A DNA stretch of 64,000 nucleotides, taken from assembly GCA_021292165.1 (NCBI GenBank), contig CM037879.1:264809921-264873920 (forward strand). Reading direction: 5' to 3'. This DNA is from Shinisaurus crocodilurus. Lineage: Eukaryota; Chordata; Lepidosauria; Squamata; Shinisauridae. A program made the translations under genes and the position numbers. Below the pieces are notes generated by a model that worked only from the letters and a program-made list of their open reading frames with translations, was not told the DNA's origin and searched no databases. This document shows positions 32,400 to 46,186 of this stretch, in pieces. Every line of letters starts with the position of its first letter. Within the stretch, counting starts at the first letter, position 1.

Positions 32400-32407
32400 C
32401 CCTAGAC

Positions 32408-33067
32408 AGTAACTAGTTACCTGGACCAGTTTTTAACACTACAGACGAGTTTAGCATGCATCATGATAGCCACAATAGTAAGTGCAAACAGTTAGAGGAA
32501 GCTACTGTTGGGGTGGGGGGCATGTGGAACTGATTCTACAGCAAGCTTTTACAAGCTTCAGCAGTGAATGATATCAAGGCCTGTTAGTAATAGCTATATA
32601 TGGAGTATGTGTTCTCCATTACGTGCAATATTTGGGCAAATGAATGAAATCATCTTTATATTGATGTTATTAAGGCAGAGCATCAGCACAAGTGAAGCAT
32701 TGACACAACTTGTAGTGAATTCCCCATCTAAGTAAACCAGATCGCAGAGTTATTTAAAGCGGTTTCATCAAAGAAAATCTATGGATGTAAATGCAGTTTT
32801 TACAGGTGGAACATAGAGTTTATGGTTCACTTTAAAAATGAGTAAATGGAGACACAATCCAGCTCTCCTCTCCACATGTAGAGGAGGTGGGCAAAGATCC
32901 CATGTGTGTGAAGGACAGGAAACTGGGAGCGAAAGGGTGACTTGAGCTAGTGGGAGAAACTGGAGACGAAAAGTATTTCCGGTACAGGAAATTCCTGTCT
33001 CTCCTGTTCTGCTCCGCCCCCTGTCACTCACCCCCCACACTCAAGCTCACGTGCATCCAAAGATCTC
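32408..33067. other. Intronic stretch without recognisable gene
   Basis: No gene or named repeat. Confidence 0.4.
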
Positions 33068-33240
33068 AAGGTGGAATACATGGGACTCCCCTCCCATTTT
33101 ATTCTCAAAACAACCCTGTGAGGTAGGTTGGGCTGAAAGGTCATGATTGGCCCAAGGTCAGCCAGTGGGTTTCATGGCCCCTGGGTTTCCCTGGTCCCCG
33201 GATCTCGTCCAAACATTCTAATCACCACATCACACTGGCA
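33068..33240 (-). mobile_element. Old SINE related to family A, reverse
   Basis: 'ctcaaaacaaccctgtgagg', 'taggttgggctgaaagg' and 'ctaatcaccacatcacactgg'. Confidence 0.7.
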
Positions 33241-33427
33241 TCCTATCTGTGTTGTGTTCGGGCACAGTGAATTAACTGCAATGCCCCCTTAAGAACAACG
33301 CAACCTCCAGCTTTCCTCTTCTTTTAGCCTAGCAGAAATTCTGCTGCAGGCCTGTGTTTAGAGCCCTGCCAAGGAGCTGTATTTTTAGTAAACCTGTGGG
33401 CAGAGCAATCCGATGGCCCCTAGACAG

Positions 33428-33668
33428 TGTCAGTGTGGCGTAGTGGTGAGAGTGTTGGACTGGGACTCGGGAGATCCGGGTTCTAATCCCTATTCAGCCA
33501 TGAAGCTCACTGGGTGACTTTGGGCCAGTCACTGACTCGCAGCCTAACCTACCTCACAGGGTTGTTGTGAGGATAAAATGGAGAGGAGGAGGACGATTAT
33601 GTAAGCTGCCTTGGGTTCCTTGCAGGAAAAAGGGTGGGATATAAACAAAGAAAGAAAGAAAGAAAGGA
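33428..33668 (+). mobile_element. SINE family A, full length, (gaaa)n tail
   Basis: A box tggcgtagtgg, B box gggttctaatccct, body and 3' end intact. The tail is (gaaa)n at 33645-33666 and not (aaat)n. Confidence 0.9.
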
Positions 33669-35614
33669 AGGATCATTTGGATTCCCAGATCTGAGTACGG
33701 AAGAGAACTCCAACCTCGGACCCCCCTTCCACCCACTCGCAACCAGCGTGGAAAGAACGACACGGGCTGCGTCTCTGAGGTTGTAAGAGGGGGAAAAGGG
33801 GGCGTTCCAGGGGGCAGGGAGGAGAGGAGCCCAGGTCCACCAGGATAGGACGTATCCTGGCAGTCCTCCAGCCTCCTTCCCTCCCCGTCCAAAGCGCTGC
33901 AGCTGGACAGCTGAAATTGGCCACCTAGCTGACTTACAGGGCGGGAAGAGCAAGGAGGTGATGATCGTCTCCGCGCTCCTCCTGCCCTACATAGGATGCC
34001 CGTAATCCTTCAAGTTCAGAGGGTTACGGGCAGCCCCATTGGATCATGCCTGAAGTTACTGAAACGTGTGCAGAACCTAAATCAGTAGTTGACGTTCTAC
34101 ACAGGCAGCACACCGTCCTTCACGCTCCCCACCCGCTACAACTGGATGGAGAAAAGCGCTGTCGAATTTGGATGACGGCCATAGCGTTTTGGTTTTTTAG
34201 GCTGGGGATAAAGTGGGCAAATTGTTCCTCCATTACATCTGCAGTGTGCCGACAGTTCCTTCTTTATTATTCATTATTGGGGGAATATTGAGGGTTGTGG
34301 TAGTGGGGGTGGTTGGGAATGTAGTACATCCAGCTCAGAAAGGTGAATGCCAGAAAATGGAACAATGACTCTTTTTCAGTGGGAAGAAAAACCATCATCG
34401 TGGCCATAGCCAGATATGATGTTTGTGTTCTGGATGACAAGTTGAGTAATACTGCTGCAGTTCTCTGAGCTCACATGTGCCTCATGCTTTAATCTGTTGC
34501 TGCAACATCATCACCCTGTGGAAAGTCAGGAGAAAAGCATAGGAGGGAGGAAAAGAGAGAGAGAGAGAGAGCTGGCATCTGAGTCACTGGAACTTTGAGG
34601 GGCTTTTCCTTTAAATATATAAACATGATAGGAAATCACATTAAAGCTTAAGCTGGGTTTATGTGGAGTGTAGTCTGTGCTGGAGTTTACAGAGGGTTTT
34701 GCATAGCAGGTAAGAAGGGCCCAGGGGCTTCTTATTCCCTCCCACCCACCCCCCGGCCTAATAAGGGGTGTCTTTAACATCACTCTAGCTGCAAAAGCTC
34801 GTTACTCTGATGGGCTTAAATTTGGGGATTCTGGGATAAATCGGCGTGCTCAATGGGTTGGCAGTTTACACATCAGTAACCCAGAATGCTTTTCCAGACA
34901 GCTTACTCCAGAGGGTTCCAGAAGTTATGAATTAACCGAAAGGTGTGTATTCGCTTAATGGAGACTTTATTTCTTTTAACAGCTTTGAAGCAGGAAAGGA
35001 CATAGGCATATTCAAGCTTGTTAGAAAGTGGCACTCATATTCTTTATGGGGTGTGTGCACGGGGTGTGTGTGTGGATCGGGGGTATGCACAAACACACAC
35101 ACACTCAGGAATATCCAGCTCGGAAAATATATCAGCTCTTTTGTGAATACCTTGTTGGATTTGGCTGTTTTTCACTCTGAGGCATTTATCTATCCTTGAT
35201 TTCCCCACCTCACCCCTTTTCTTTTGAAATCTGGAAACAAATGGAGTTCTGTTTGCTCTTAAACTTTTAGAGAGGTTGCCAGCTCAGCACGGTGTCCTTT
35301 TTCCTTGGGAGGGAAAATACGTTATTTATTTATATACGCGCCTAATTGCTGTAGAATATTTAATTGATAGAAATCTAACATGCACGGTGACATTCTTACC
35401 TATATTTAACCATTCTGGGCGGCATGTCTTGTCAGTTCATCTCCGGGACTACTGCCTTTACTGTTTATTGGTCTGGGTATATGGAGAGTGTGCCTGAAAA
35501 TTCACCCGGTAGCGCAGCTGTGCAATGCAGGGGACGGTTAGAGAGGATGGACGAGCGGTCCATCAGGGACGCTGGCCTGCCATTACTGATCTTTTCATTG
35601 AGAACTGCGTTGGA
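33669..35614. other. Intronic stretch without recognisable gene
   Basis: About 1.9 kb with a (GA)n tract at 34553-34571 and short GT/CA tracts near 35060-35105. No coding frame is recognised. The segment 33690-34030 is GC-richer than the surroundings. Confidence 0.4.
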
Positions 35615-36111
35615 CAGGGGTGTTGAACGCTGGCTCAGCTTGTCTGAGCGTGGAAAGCTAAGCAGGGTCAAGCCTGGTTGTTACTTGGATGGGAGACCGC
35701 TCCTCTAGTTTCCTGCATTGAGCAGGGGGTTGGACTCGATAGCCTTGTAGGCTCCTTCCAACTCTATGATCTATGAAATCTATGAAACCTCAGACCCAGA
35801 GGCCAATTCTGGCCCTCTGGGGTTCCCCAGCCACGCCCCCTTCCCACATCGCCAGGTGACTCCCACTTCCCCCCCCTGACCATGTATCATTTAGTAGTTT
35901 CCCAGCCTCTTCTTACCCATTCTAAAAAATTGAAATGGCTTTCCTAAGTCTTAGTTGCTGGCAGGAAGAAGAGCTGTAAGCTAAAATAGGCTGGCATTTT
36001 GGCCACACCCCTTCTGCCTTTGGCCCCGCCCACCACTGGAATCCCCCCCCCCCCCCGAGCTTCTCCAAAATGGAATCCGGCGCTTGGGCTGAAAGGGATT
36101 CAATGCCCCTG
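35615..36111 (+). mobile_element. hAT MITE (CAGGGGTGTTGAAC) carrying a 5S-SINE
   Basis: The left end caggggtgttgaac is separated by a 5S-SINE from the continuation 'aacctcagacccagagg'. The interior blocks match 4276 and 40195, and the right end is gggattcaatgcccctg. The 8-bp target duplication is not evident. A C14 run lies at 36043-36056. Confidence 0.82.
35629..35785 (+). mobile_element. 5S-rRNA-derived SINE inserted in a MITE
   Basis: Truncated at the 5' end (starts gctggctcagcttgtctg), it retains the 5S promoter core (ctaagcagggtcaagcctgg, gatgggagaccgc) and the complete CR1-like tail with two tatga repeats. Its insertion point is the tenth-to-fifteenth base of the MITE, inside 'gttgaac|ctcag'. 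Confidence 0.9.
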
Positions 36112-37176
36112 CTTAGAGGCTTCTGAAGAAGCCCAGAGTTCCTAGGGCCACAGTGTTCTAGGATATATGATAATGATTTAGTATTTAAAATATAACGTGG
36201 TAGCCAAAGTCTTTGCTATTTCAGATTTTGCACTAACAGGGCCGGATTTTGCTATACTTAATGAGTGGAGTGTCATTCCATTCATTGCCCTTTTTCTCTA
36301 ACTGAAAACATGTACCGAACAGGAAGCAGCCAAGGTAATGAGAACCTGACCTAGAGTTATTTGCGAAACAGCAGCAGCAGCAGCACTAGGGAAGAGTGAT
36401 AATGGAGCAGTGTCAGGCTCTGTGCAAGATCGCCGCATGCAAAGCGGACGAAGGGATTCCATTTCCAGCGGGTGCAGCATCACCAGCTATTTTTGTCTTG
36501 GATTGACTACCTTTGCAAATGCACCTTAATTGGGACCGGAGACCACCTGCTAGCCTCATCTAGGAACTCTTTACGAGGAGAAAATGGGAACTGCATGCCA
36601 CCTCCGTGAGGATTTGAAGTTGAGCCCTTGGATGTGAAGTAGGAGCGCAGGATCATTGCTAGTAGTTCTCAACAGCCGCAAGGCTTTTCTGCACTGCTAC
36701 AAATCTGCCCGACACAGCTATGCTGGGTGCACTTTAATGTTCACTTGACTTGTGCAGTTTGCTTTAGATCTTGCCCCAAAGCTGTATCTTTGTCTGCTCC
36801 ACAGACGGTTGCCAGCATGGTCTGCAATGTGGCACAAGAGGTGTGCGTCATTAATAGAATCATGACTGGGATGGAGAGGAGGACATTTTTCTCCCTTGCT
36901 CATGCTACTGAAACGTAGGGTCTCAGAGAAGCTGATTGATAGTAGGTTTAGGACTGACAAAAGTACTTCGTCACATTCTGTGTTAGGGGCGGTGCTAGGT
37001 ACGAAAAAACTGGGGCTTTGGCCCATAGGACAAAAAAATATATATGCGCAGATTTGCATGTGTTAATTTACATATGCTCTAAAGTTTCTGTGTGTGTGTG
37101 TGTGTGTGTGTAACGACCCTGTCTCCTAAGGACACCCCTATTTGTGAAAAGGGATATACAGACAGGGGAGAGGAGG
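36112..37176. other. Intronic stretch without recognisable gene
   Basis: Contains (cag)n-like 'cagcagcagcagcag' at about 36369-36385 and (GT)n at 37088-37111. No gene. Confidence 0.4.
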
Positions 37177-37421
37177 GCTAGTGTGGCATAGTAGTGAGAG
37201 TGTTGGACTGGGACTCGGGAGATCCGGGTTCTAGTCCCCGCTCGGCCATGAAACTCACTGGGTGACTTTGGGCCAGTCAATGACTCTCAGCCTAACCTAC
37301 CTCACAGGGTTGTTGTGAGGATAAAATGGAGAGGAGGAGGAGGATTATGTAAGCCGCCTTGAGTTCCTTGCAGGAAAAAAGGTGGGGTATAAATGTAATA
37401 AATAAATAAATAAATAAATTT
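37177..37421 (+). mobile_element. SINE family A, full length
   Basis: A box tggcatagtag, B box gggttctagtcccc, full body and ggtataaatgtaata(aata)n tail. Confidence 0.92.
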
Positions 37422-37732
37422 GCTTAGGCTGCAAGTGGGCATCCTGACTTATAGTCTGCACATGCAGCCCACTGGCATTTCTTAGACTTGTTTTCTTTTT
37501 TTTAAATGAAGGGTATGTTCTAGTCTCTAGCAGTGGTTAATTTCTAAAAGCTCAGATCCTGGAACCCATGTCCTCTGACTTGGGGGCCTTTCTCCTTTCC
37601 CCATGTAAACCCAGAGGTGTAGAGGGAAGATTGTGATTACTCAGTGGTAAGGATATACTGCCAAGCTACCCAACAAATGGTAAAAATGCTTGAAAGCTGC
37701 AACATAGCCAGGTTTGCCATTTTGAGCTTGGA

Positions 37733-37786
<54 letters not shown>

Positions 37787-37787
37787 T
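37733..37787. repeat. (ATT)n microsatellite
   Basis: About 18 uninterrupted att units. Confidence 0.97.
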
Positions 37788-37909
37788 TAAAATTAGCAGC
37801 ACATGTTAAAAATCATGTCTAGCTCTGCTCAGGCATTTGCGGTACAAATGAACATGTGCAAAAGTCTAATCAGGCTCTGTTCACACAACGTGGTATTATT
37901 TATTTCGTT

Positions 37910-38335
37910 GTTTGTTTTATTTACAGTATTTATAGCCTGCTCCACATCTAAACAGATTCCGGAATGGTGAACAATAAAAAGATAAAACAGATAAAAAGAA
38001 TAAAACAATATGTTAAAAACAGGATATCAATAAAAGCCATGGCTGGCCAGTCAAGGCAGGCGTCCTGAAATAAAGATGTTTTCAGGAGGTGCCGAAAACA
38101 AGACCATGTTGGTGGCTGCCCGACCTCCACAGGCAGGGAGTTCCACAGAAATGGAGCCGCTACACTGCAGGCAGCTCTGGGTGGCTCTGGGTGTACTCCA
38201 GTTGGGCCATCGGGCCACGTGGAACCACCAGGAGCATGCCATCCGATGACTCAGTGACCAAGCAGGTTGATAAAGGAGGAGGTGCTCTCTCAACTGTCCT
38301 GGTCCCAAGTTGTTGGGGAAAGAACTCTGGATCAT
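37910..38335 (-). mobile_element. L2-type LINE 3' end
   Basis: The same 3' region as 26262-26600, reversed: 'ccacatctaaacagattccgg', 'cttttcaggaggtgccgaaaac'-like words and 'cagggagttccacagaaatgg'. The C-terminal coding remnant is frameshifted. Confidence 0.78.
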
Positions 38336-38524
38336 GCATACAGGAACATGCCAATGGCATGTACGGTGGGGAAATAAGCCACCATGATTTATTTCTCCCT
38401 CCGTGATAGTGCGAACAGGCCCACACTGTGCCCATCTCCCCCACTGCTGTCTACGCTGACAAGCAGCAGCTCTTCCGGGTTTCAGACAGAGAGATCTTTC
38501 CCATCTCTGGTTACCTAATCCGTT

Positions 38525-38600
38525 TTAACGAAAGATGCCGGATTGAACCTGGGACCTTCTGCATGCAAAGCAGGTGCTCTACAACTGAGCAGTGATGCTT
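38525..38600 (-). mobile_element. SINE family B, head only, reverse
   Basis: 'gattgaacctgggaccttct' and 'gcatgcaaagcaggtgctct' are the reverse complement of the tRNA-like head. Confidence 0.65.
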
Positions 38601-40022
38601 TCCTTCACATGCTCCACAGCTATGCCTTAATGGTTTTGGGATTAAGCTCGAATTAGCCCTGTCTGAATTAAGTCCTAACCTGAAGGTGGTGGTGGTGGTC
38701 AAGAGGAACTACTGCTAATGAATCTGGGGTGGGCGGGGGGGGGGGAGAGGGAAGGAGGAAAATAAACAGAAGCCAGAATTCACAGTATTTAATTTTCCAT
38801 GATTTTTCACACATGGGTGAACATCACTCTGTGTCTTATCACTCATCAGTGCCTAGCATAAATTTAGGCGCTCCAGTAATTAATTATTATTTGATGACCT
38901 ACTTCTGAAACTACCTCCACTGAAAGGTATTTTGTTTGAGGGTGGCATCAGGTGATTGCAAAAGTTTGTCTGTGGTGTTTGAGCTGGGATGGCTGATTCA
39001 TACATACAAGAAGTTACTTGATGTTGCAATCATTGGATGCTCAGTGTGTGTGTGTGTGAGAGAGAGAGAACTCACCCCAAGAACATATTTGATTAAGATT
39101 TTTCAAAATTAAGGTTTTTGCAATTAAGGGTGACAATCTCAGAAAAAGAAGACTGTAGAATAAATGTTGTTTGGCACCTGTCAGATTAATAAAAATGATA
39201 TGCAAATTATATTAGTTACATGCCAATGAACTATGCAAATTAGGGGGAAGTCTGTCTTATTGTGTATTATTTTCACTGTAACTCTTAATTGCTGAACAAC
39301 TTTTCTGCCTCTGGCTTACACCAGCCATCAGGGACCGTTTCAGATTTCATGTGGGGAGTGGCAAGGGATTTCGGGGGGGGGGGTCATCAAAGTCCAAATG
39401 ATCCAGACTTTCATATACGTACAGATAAATTGCAGCAAAGCAGTATATTTTAGGAGCATTTCCAGTATTTATCCTATCTTTTTATACCTCATCAGAGAGC
39501 TATCAACAAAGGTCAGTCACCTTGTTTTCTAAAAGCACAGGAAGATTGCTCTTGGCATGCATAGCTGCTGCATAGGCCTATTCATTTGTTGATAACAACC
39601 ACCACTTATTGTGCAGATCAAGTAATACAGCCACAGATATAGGCACTTTGGATAAATAATAAAGTCCTAGTGAGATGACCCTTCACTCTGCTCTCCTTAA
39701 ACAGTACTCCTGCTGCTAGCCACTTCAGTAAGCAGACTCACCAGCAGAACTTTGTTTGAAAAGTATCTGTTAGCCACATCTATCATTTGACCTGGAAGAT
39801 ATTTTCACTTAGCAGTTTGTGATTAAATGTTCCAGTAGCACCCAGGCCAGGTAATGTGACTAATGGGTGTATCCTCTTGACCCATCTTCTCAAATTGCTG
39901 TCTATAGGTAATGATGACTTTGCTAAGCCAGCTTTAAGTCAAGTCAATCAACCGTAAGTGACATTAGCTATTGACACTTGAATTCCCAAATAGTAGGATG
40001 AGTTGAGACCTACCTGCATGAC
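38601..40022. other. Intronic stretch without recognisable gene
   Basis: Contains GT/GA tracts at 39043-39069 and G runs near 38736 and 39376. No gene. Confidence 0.4.
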
Positions 40023-40185
40023 ATAGATTCATAGAGTTGGAAGGGGCCTACAAGGCCTTCAAGTCCAACCCCCTGCTCAGTGCAGGAAACTAGAGGAAGG
40101 GTCTCCCATCCAAGTAATAACCAGGCCTGACCCTGCTTAGCTTTCCACACGCAGACAAGCTGAGCCAGCATGAGCCACAGGCCTG
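40023..40185 (-). mobile_element. 5S-rRNA-derived SINE, full length, reverse
   Basis: The tail is first (atagattcatagagttgg), then the CR1-like end, then the 5S core complement 'gggtctcccatccaagtaat' and 'ccctgcttagctttccac', ending cacaggcctg. Confidence 0.92.
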
Positions 40186-40194
40186 TATATATGC

Positions 40195-41537
40195 CAGGGG
40201 TGTTGAACCTCAGGCCCGGGGGGCTAGATCCAACCCTCCGACATTGTCCCAGATGGCCACACCTCTTTCCCCATGTCAGCACGTGGTTCCTGCTCCATCC
40301 CACCCGACTGTCTATCACAGTGATGGCGAACCTTTTTGAGCCCGAGTGCCCAAACTGCAACACAAAACCAACTTATTTATTTCAAAGTGCCAACTCTGCA
40401 ATTAAACCTGAATACTGAGGTTTTAGTTTTAGAAAAACAACTCATACAGTTGTCCGAACTAATTAACATCTTTTGTCTTTAAAGAAAAACAGAATAACAG
40501 AGCTTTCAATGATACAAACAGTTTTTTGTTGAAAAAAAAATCAACTCAAAAAATTATTATAGTGCTACATTGTACACATAGCCTGAAGGGAATTTATACA
40601 AACTTTTAAAATAATTAGGCACATGTATTTTTGGATAAGGGATTCTCAACTTGTAATATGATAATATGTCAGACTGAAATTGTATGGGGCAAGCTTTACC
40701 CCGGGTCCTTTCCCTGCTTCTACAGGTGTCGGATTAGTAAAAGTAAAAGCCAACCTGTACTAGGATGAGCAAGATAAACAAGAAAACTAAACGTGCTTAA
40801 CACATTTTAAACACTTTATGTCTTGGACTGCAAACACTGCATTAGGTAAAAGTTTGCATTGGGCATGCTTTTGCACAATTAATGTGATTTTTGCTATTGC
40901 ATGCATGCTGATAATTTGTCAAACCTTGGCTCGTACTCCGTTAGTTTGAGAGCAACACATGCAGCACTCAGGTCAACTGTTAGGGCTTTACATCCAAGCC
41001 ATGCTCTGTGCATCATTCTTCAAAATCTTTTAAATGTGAGAACAATGTAGAAAAGAATTCTGTAACAGGAATTCTAGAATAAAATCATTCTGTTCCACAC
41101 TGAGAAAGAACAAAATCATTAGTGTTTTGCAGAAGGGGACAGTCTTTTCGTGATCTGGTGACCGATGGCTCGAGTGCCCACAGAGAGGTCCCTGAGTGCC
41201 AGCTGTGGCACCCGTGCCATAGGTTCACCATCACTGGTCTATCATTTAGTGGGTTCTCGGCTTTTACGCCCATTCTAAAAGGCTGAAATGCTTCCCTAAG
41301 GCTTAGTTACTGGCAGTAAGAGGTTTAAGCATGACCTATAGTCAGCAATTTGAAAAGATGGGTCAAGAGGACCTACCCACTAGTCACATTACCAGGCCTG
41401 GTTGCTGTTATTTTTTTGTATTTTGGTCCCACCCTCTTTGCATTTGGTCCTGCCCTGTTCACCACTGGAATGCAGCTCCTGAGAGCTTCTCTGAAATAGA
41501 ATTCGGCCCTTGGGCAGAAAGAGGTTCAACACCCCCG
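40195..41537 (+). mobile_element. hAT MITE (CAGGGGTGTTGAACC) split by another hAT
   Basis: The left part 40195-40317 and right part 41245-41537 join into one element like 4276-4623. Flanking 8-mers atatatgc / gtcaatgc match at 5 of 8. The right part has an extra ~70-bp piece (about 41330-41400) absent from the other copies. Confidence 0.82.
40318..41236 (-). mobile_element. hAT element (CAGTGATGGCGAACC), second copy
   Basis: The termini cagtgatggcgaaccttttt and cataggttcaccatcactg are flanked by a perfect 8-bp duplication gtctatca (40310-40317, 41237-41244). It is the reverse orientation of 30035-31413 and lacks the minisatellite. No transposase frame. Confidence 0.95.
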
Positions 41538-41934
41538 GTCAATGCTTTCAGTTCACATTTTCTCTAATGGAGCAAACAACCATATCAGGAAGAAGGGATT
41601 ACATCTAGAAAATGCCATGGGGTTCAACTTCCTCTTCCTCGATGCTCCAGTCCTTGCCCCCCCCCCCCCCCCCATAGCTGCTTAAAAAATAGGGATACAG
41701 AAATGGGAGATACAGTCATGGATCTCCAACATCTTGTCTAGTTTGGCTCCTAATCTTCAAATAAGTTCCTCTTGTTTATGATGCTTGTTTGTGTAGAGAG
41801 ACCACCTAACAGAAATCCTTCCTTTTGCAATTGTTCTCCTATATCTAAGTATATAAATTCTGTAGCACACAAGGCAGGTAGGCTGCGTGATCAGTGGGTT
41901 TGGATTATGCTTCTAGGTTGTAGGAAGTGCTGTC
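41538..41934. other. Intron with a C17 homopolymer
   Basis: A run of 17 C at 41657-41673. Otherwise unique-looking. Confidence 0.5.
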
Positions 41935-42165
41935 ACCCTTTTCTCAGCTGAGAACACAGAAGATATGGAGTGGGGCCTGCTCAGTAGTGGCACCCACTCT
42001 CCGGAACATTCTTCCTATACAGCTTAAACTGACTTCCACCATTTACTTTTTTACTGTAGTCAGTTAAAAGCCTATATATTTGTGGGCCTCACTGTGGCTG
42101 GTGAGATGTTATTGTTATGATAGTTTTTGATGCTTTCAAAATGTTGTATGTTGCCTTGAACACCT
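41935..42165 (+). mobile_element. L2-like LINE 3' end, degraded
   Basis: 'cagtagtggcacccactctcc' with 'ggaacattcttcct' corresponds to the conserved V.AP.LWN.LP motif near the ORF end, followed by an AT-rich 3' end. Confidence 0.55.
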
Positions 42166-42167
42166 TG

Positions 42168-42371
42168 ACTGGGTTCACATAACACAATAAGCCATGGTGA
42201 CTTATAAGCCATGCTTGTTTCAGAGTGGCTTGTCGTGTTGTCTGAACCCAGCAGCATGGTTTGTTAACCGCACACAAGCCACTCTGGCTGGCTTCAGACG
42301 ACACGACAAGCCACTCTGAAACAAACATGGCTTATAAGCCACCATGGCTTATCGTGTTGTGTGAACCCAGT
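42168..42371. mobile_element. Long inverted-repeat MITE directly upstream of the exon
   Basis: Arms of about 73 bp (42168-42240 and 42298-42371) are near-perfect reverse complements: 'cataacacaataagccatgg' against 'ccatggcttatcgtgttgtg'. They enclose a 57-bp loop. The 5-mer ccttg flanks both sides. It ends about 80 bp before the HIPK2 exon acceptor. Confidence 0.85.
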
Positions 42372-42418
42372 CCTTGGCTGTAATGGTGACAAATAAATAA
42401 GTAACTTCCTGTTTTTAA

Positions 42419-43548
<1,130 letters not shown>

Positions 43549-44499
43549 CCTGAGATATTTAAATGTGGCATTATTTCTTGAAGGCACCTGCTGTGATACT
43601 ATTAAAAAAAGCATTTAACTCAGCCAGATGAACCAGGACCCGTGGAACCCGGTTGGCCTCTTGTGCCACCTGATCCTGCTGACTTTGTAGCAGCAGTGCC
43701 GCCTTCTTGCTACCCACCATGGTGGTGCTGTAGCACAGCAGAGAGCAGGGTAATAGCTCGCTTTTCTAGTAAGTTACTGTGGTGGTGCAGAGAATAAGAA
43801 GGGTAGGTCCCACTGCTAGCCCCCTGGTCTGATCTGAGGGATCCGAAGCCCTCCCAGTTCTTGACCACACCCCTGGCCTCAAGAGCGTGTCTGAATGTGT
43901 CCTTCCCATTGCCACCAAATTCGGCAATGGGAGGAAATGGATTTTCTTCGGTCCACAGATGGATGAAAAATACAGGAAACCCTGCCTCCCTCTTGTCTTC
44001 CATCCTGCTGGCAAGAGCCAACTGGGCGTAGGAGGGAATGGAGCGTTCCGATCATAGAGTGCTCCATCAAGAACGTAGGATTGCTCTCTAACATGGTTAT
44101 ACTTCTGGAAGTAATCAGTGATGTGATTCTTCATGCTGATGGATTTGATCAAAATACGGCCTGTGGGTTCTCACTGTGGCTCATATGTTAAATGCAACAG
44201 ATGTTTTCTCTATAAAAATGCAGGTAACAGTAGCAGTTAATTTGTCAGCAGCATTGCTCTCTACCATCTCTTAAAATGCAGATTTCTGACACTAGAGGGG
44301 GAACCTAATCAGGGTTGGATAAGAGTTAATTTCCAGAATGTGTAAGTTTGATAGTGTAGCATTGCAGCAGCTGATGTTTATCTGTGTGTCCTTTTGTTCT
44401 GAGAAAGAAGAAGGGGAAAAAAGCCCCCCCTCTCTTCCCTTAGAAGAGGTTCATTAAACAAAACATTCAGCCCAAACACAGTCCCATCCTAATTTAGAG
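43549..44499. other. Start of HIPK2 intron 2, no gene
   Basis: Nothing recognised. Overlapping reverse-strand frames at 43710-44152 lack similarity and splice context. Confidence 0.5.
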
Positions 44500-45116
44500 C
44501 AAGGGTGGGCAGAAGGCAGATCAGGATCTACTTGGAGATCTCAGGGTGCTTTGCAGTAGATCCTCAACAGTTTCTGACTCCCAGTGGTTTAACAATAGCA
44601 ATTACTAAAAGCCCCGCCTCCACCAAATTAGACTGCTGTAATGAAGAAAGCTTGGAAGGAAAACCAGGTGTGAATCTTTAGTGTGGAAGGACTGTGAGCT
44701 CAGATCTGGTACTGGAAACAAATTATTGGGTTGAGCATGTGCTGAGAGGTACCCTGGTCCTTAATTCTAAGTGTACTGGAGCCCCCATTTTAAAACTAGC
44801 TCTGATTGGTGGACTTTGAGGTTCTAGGAAAAAACCATAGTTGATCCGCCAATCCGTAGGGCCAAAATGGACATCTCTTTAAACCTGTGTCTAGACTCTA
44901 GTAGCTATGCCACTTTAAAAAAAAACTTCTTCTAGACTATGTGCAGGCCCCCCAATCCAGATTTCCGAAGCCCTCCTACCCCGCTCCCCACACTAGGGTT
45001 CTGATCCAAATTGGGGCTGCTGAACCTCCTCTAGATTAAAAATTAAAACTATATATAACTGCTAGATACGGATTTAAAGTAACGTCTGTTTTGTTCCTGA
45101 GGTCTGCCCACCCCTG
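44500..45116 (+). mobile_element. hAT element, 617 bp, longer copy of the 15636 family
   Basis: The ends caagggtgggcagaaggcag and ctgaggtctgcccacccctg are inverted. Flanking 8-mers atttagag / gtttagag match at 7 of 8. No transposase. Confidence 0.9.
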
Positions 45117-46186
45117 GTTTAGAGCAGACATGGTTTTTTTGTTTTTGTTTCTTGCTGTTGATACATGAAAGCTTTTAAGGCTGCCACTAGCTTGCTGGTT
45201 GGCGTGGGGGAAGGGGGAATTCATGATAATCCGAGCATTACCTGCTGTGGTAGTACAGAGCCAACCCAGGTCCTCATATGGTCTTGGAATAGGCCTCCAT
45301 AGGAGACAGAAATGAAAGGGGAGACATGTAACATGTTTGGATTTTGGAGAGGAAGGGAGTGTTTTTGTCATGGTGTCTGGGAAACGTCTGATGATATTTG
45401 TGACTGGGATTTTGAAGTGATGTTTGAAGGCTGCCAATTTTCAGGTCATCAAGTCCCGTTTAACTAATTCCTTTCCTGTAACTCATTCCTGAGCTGACTG
45501 GGAAGAAAAGAACAGCAGTTCACTGAAAATGGTGAGCTGGGATGAGTTACCACAGTAGGAGGTAGCTGACAAAGTCATAAGGAAAATTCATATCATTGCC
45601 TGCCTCTTCATTTTCTGATGGCAGTAGAGGTGGGGAGTGTAAGGGGATGCCTGTGGAACAAAGATCCATTCCCCACCAGAAAATAGACACCTTTGTGCTA
45701 CAGGCAACATGCAACTTTAGAAAGCTTTGAGAAGAAACACATTTGTTTTTACACTGGTTTGTTGCCAGGTCATTAGGAAGACGGATGGGGTGGCATTAAG
45801 AAAATATAAATAGCAGATGAGTGTGATTAAAAAACAAAACAAAACATCCTAACAATCGATCCCATTAGGTCAGATAATGGTCTTTTTAAAAAAAAATAAT
45901 AATAAATGTGTGAGATGTTGCTTGAGATAATTAAAATCCCCACTTGACAAATGGAGAAAATGTTATGGGTTGCTCCTGAAATGGCAGCAGGAGTGAACTT
46001 GTGAGGATGAGTTCGTCTCTGCAGCCTCCAAGTTAGGTGATCAACATTAATACGATATGTGGATTGCTTGGTGGTGAGAAACGATCACACACTATTAATC
46101 ATCCCAGAAAGAACCTTTCCCATTATCTGAAATTTGTACCTCTCAGCAGGAAGACATACAACAAGCCTAATATTTCACCATAGGTA
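45117..46186. other. Intronic stretch without recognisable gene
   Basis: Complex unique-looking sequence. A 133-codon reverse frame (45036-45437) has no recognisable similarity. Confidence 0.4.

Noticed and set aside
43710..44152. Reverse-strand frames after the exon, possible antisense gene
   Set aside because: Overlapping frames in two phases with no similarity, splice or promoter evidence.
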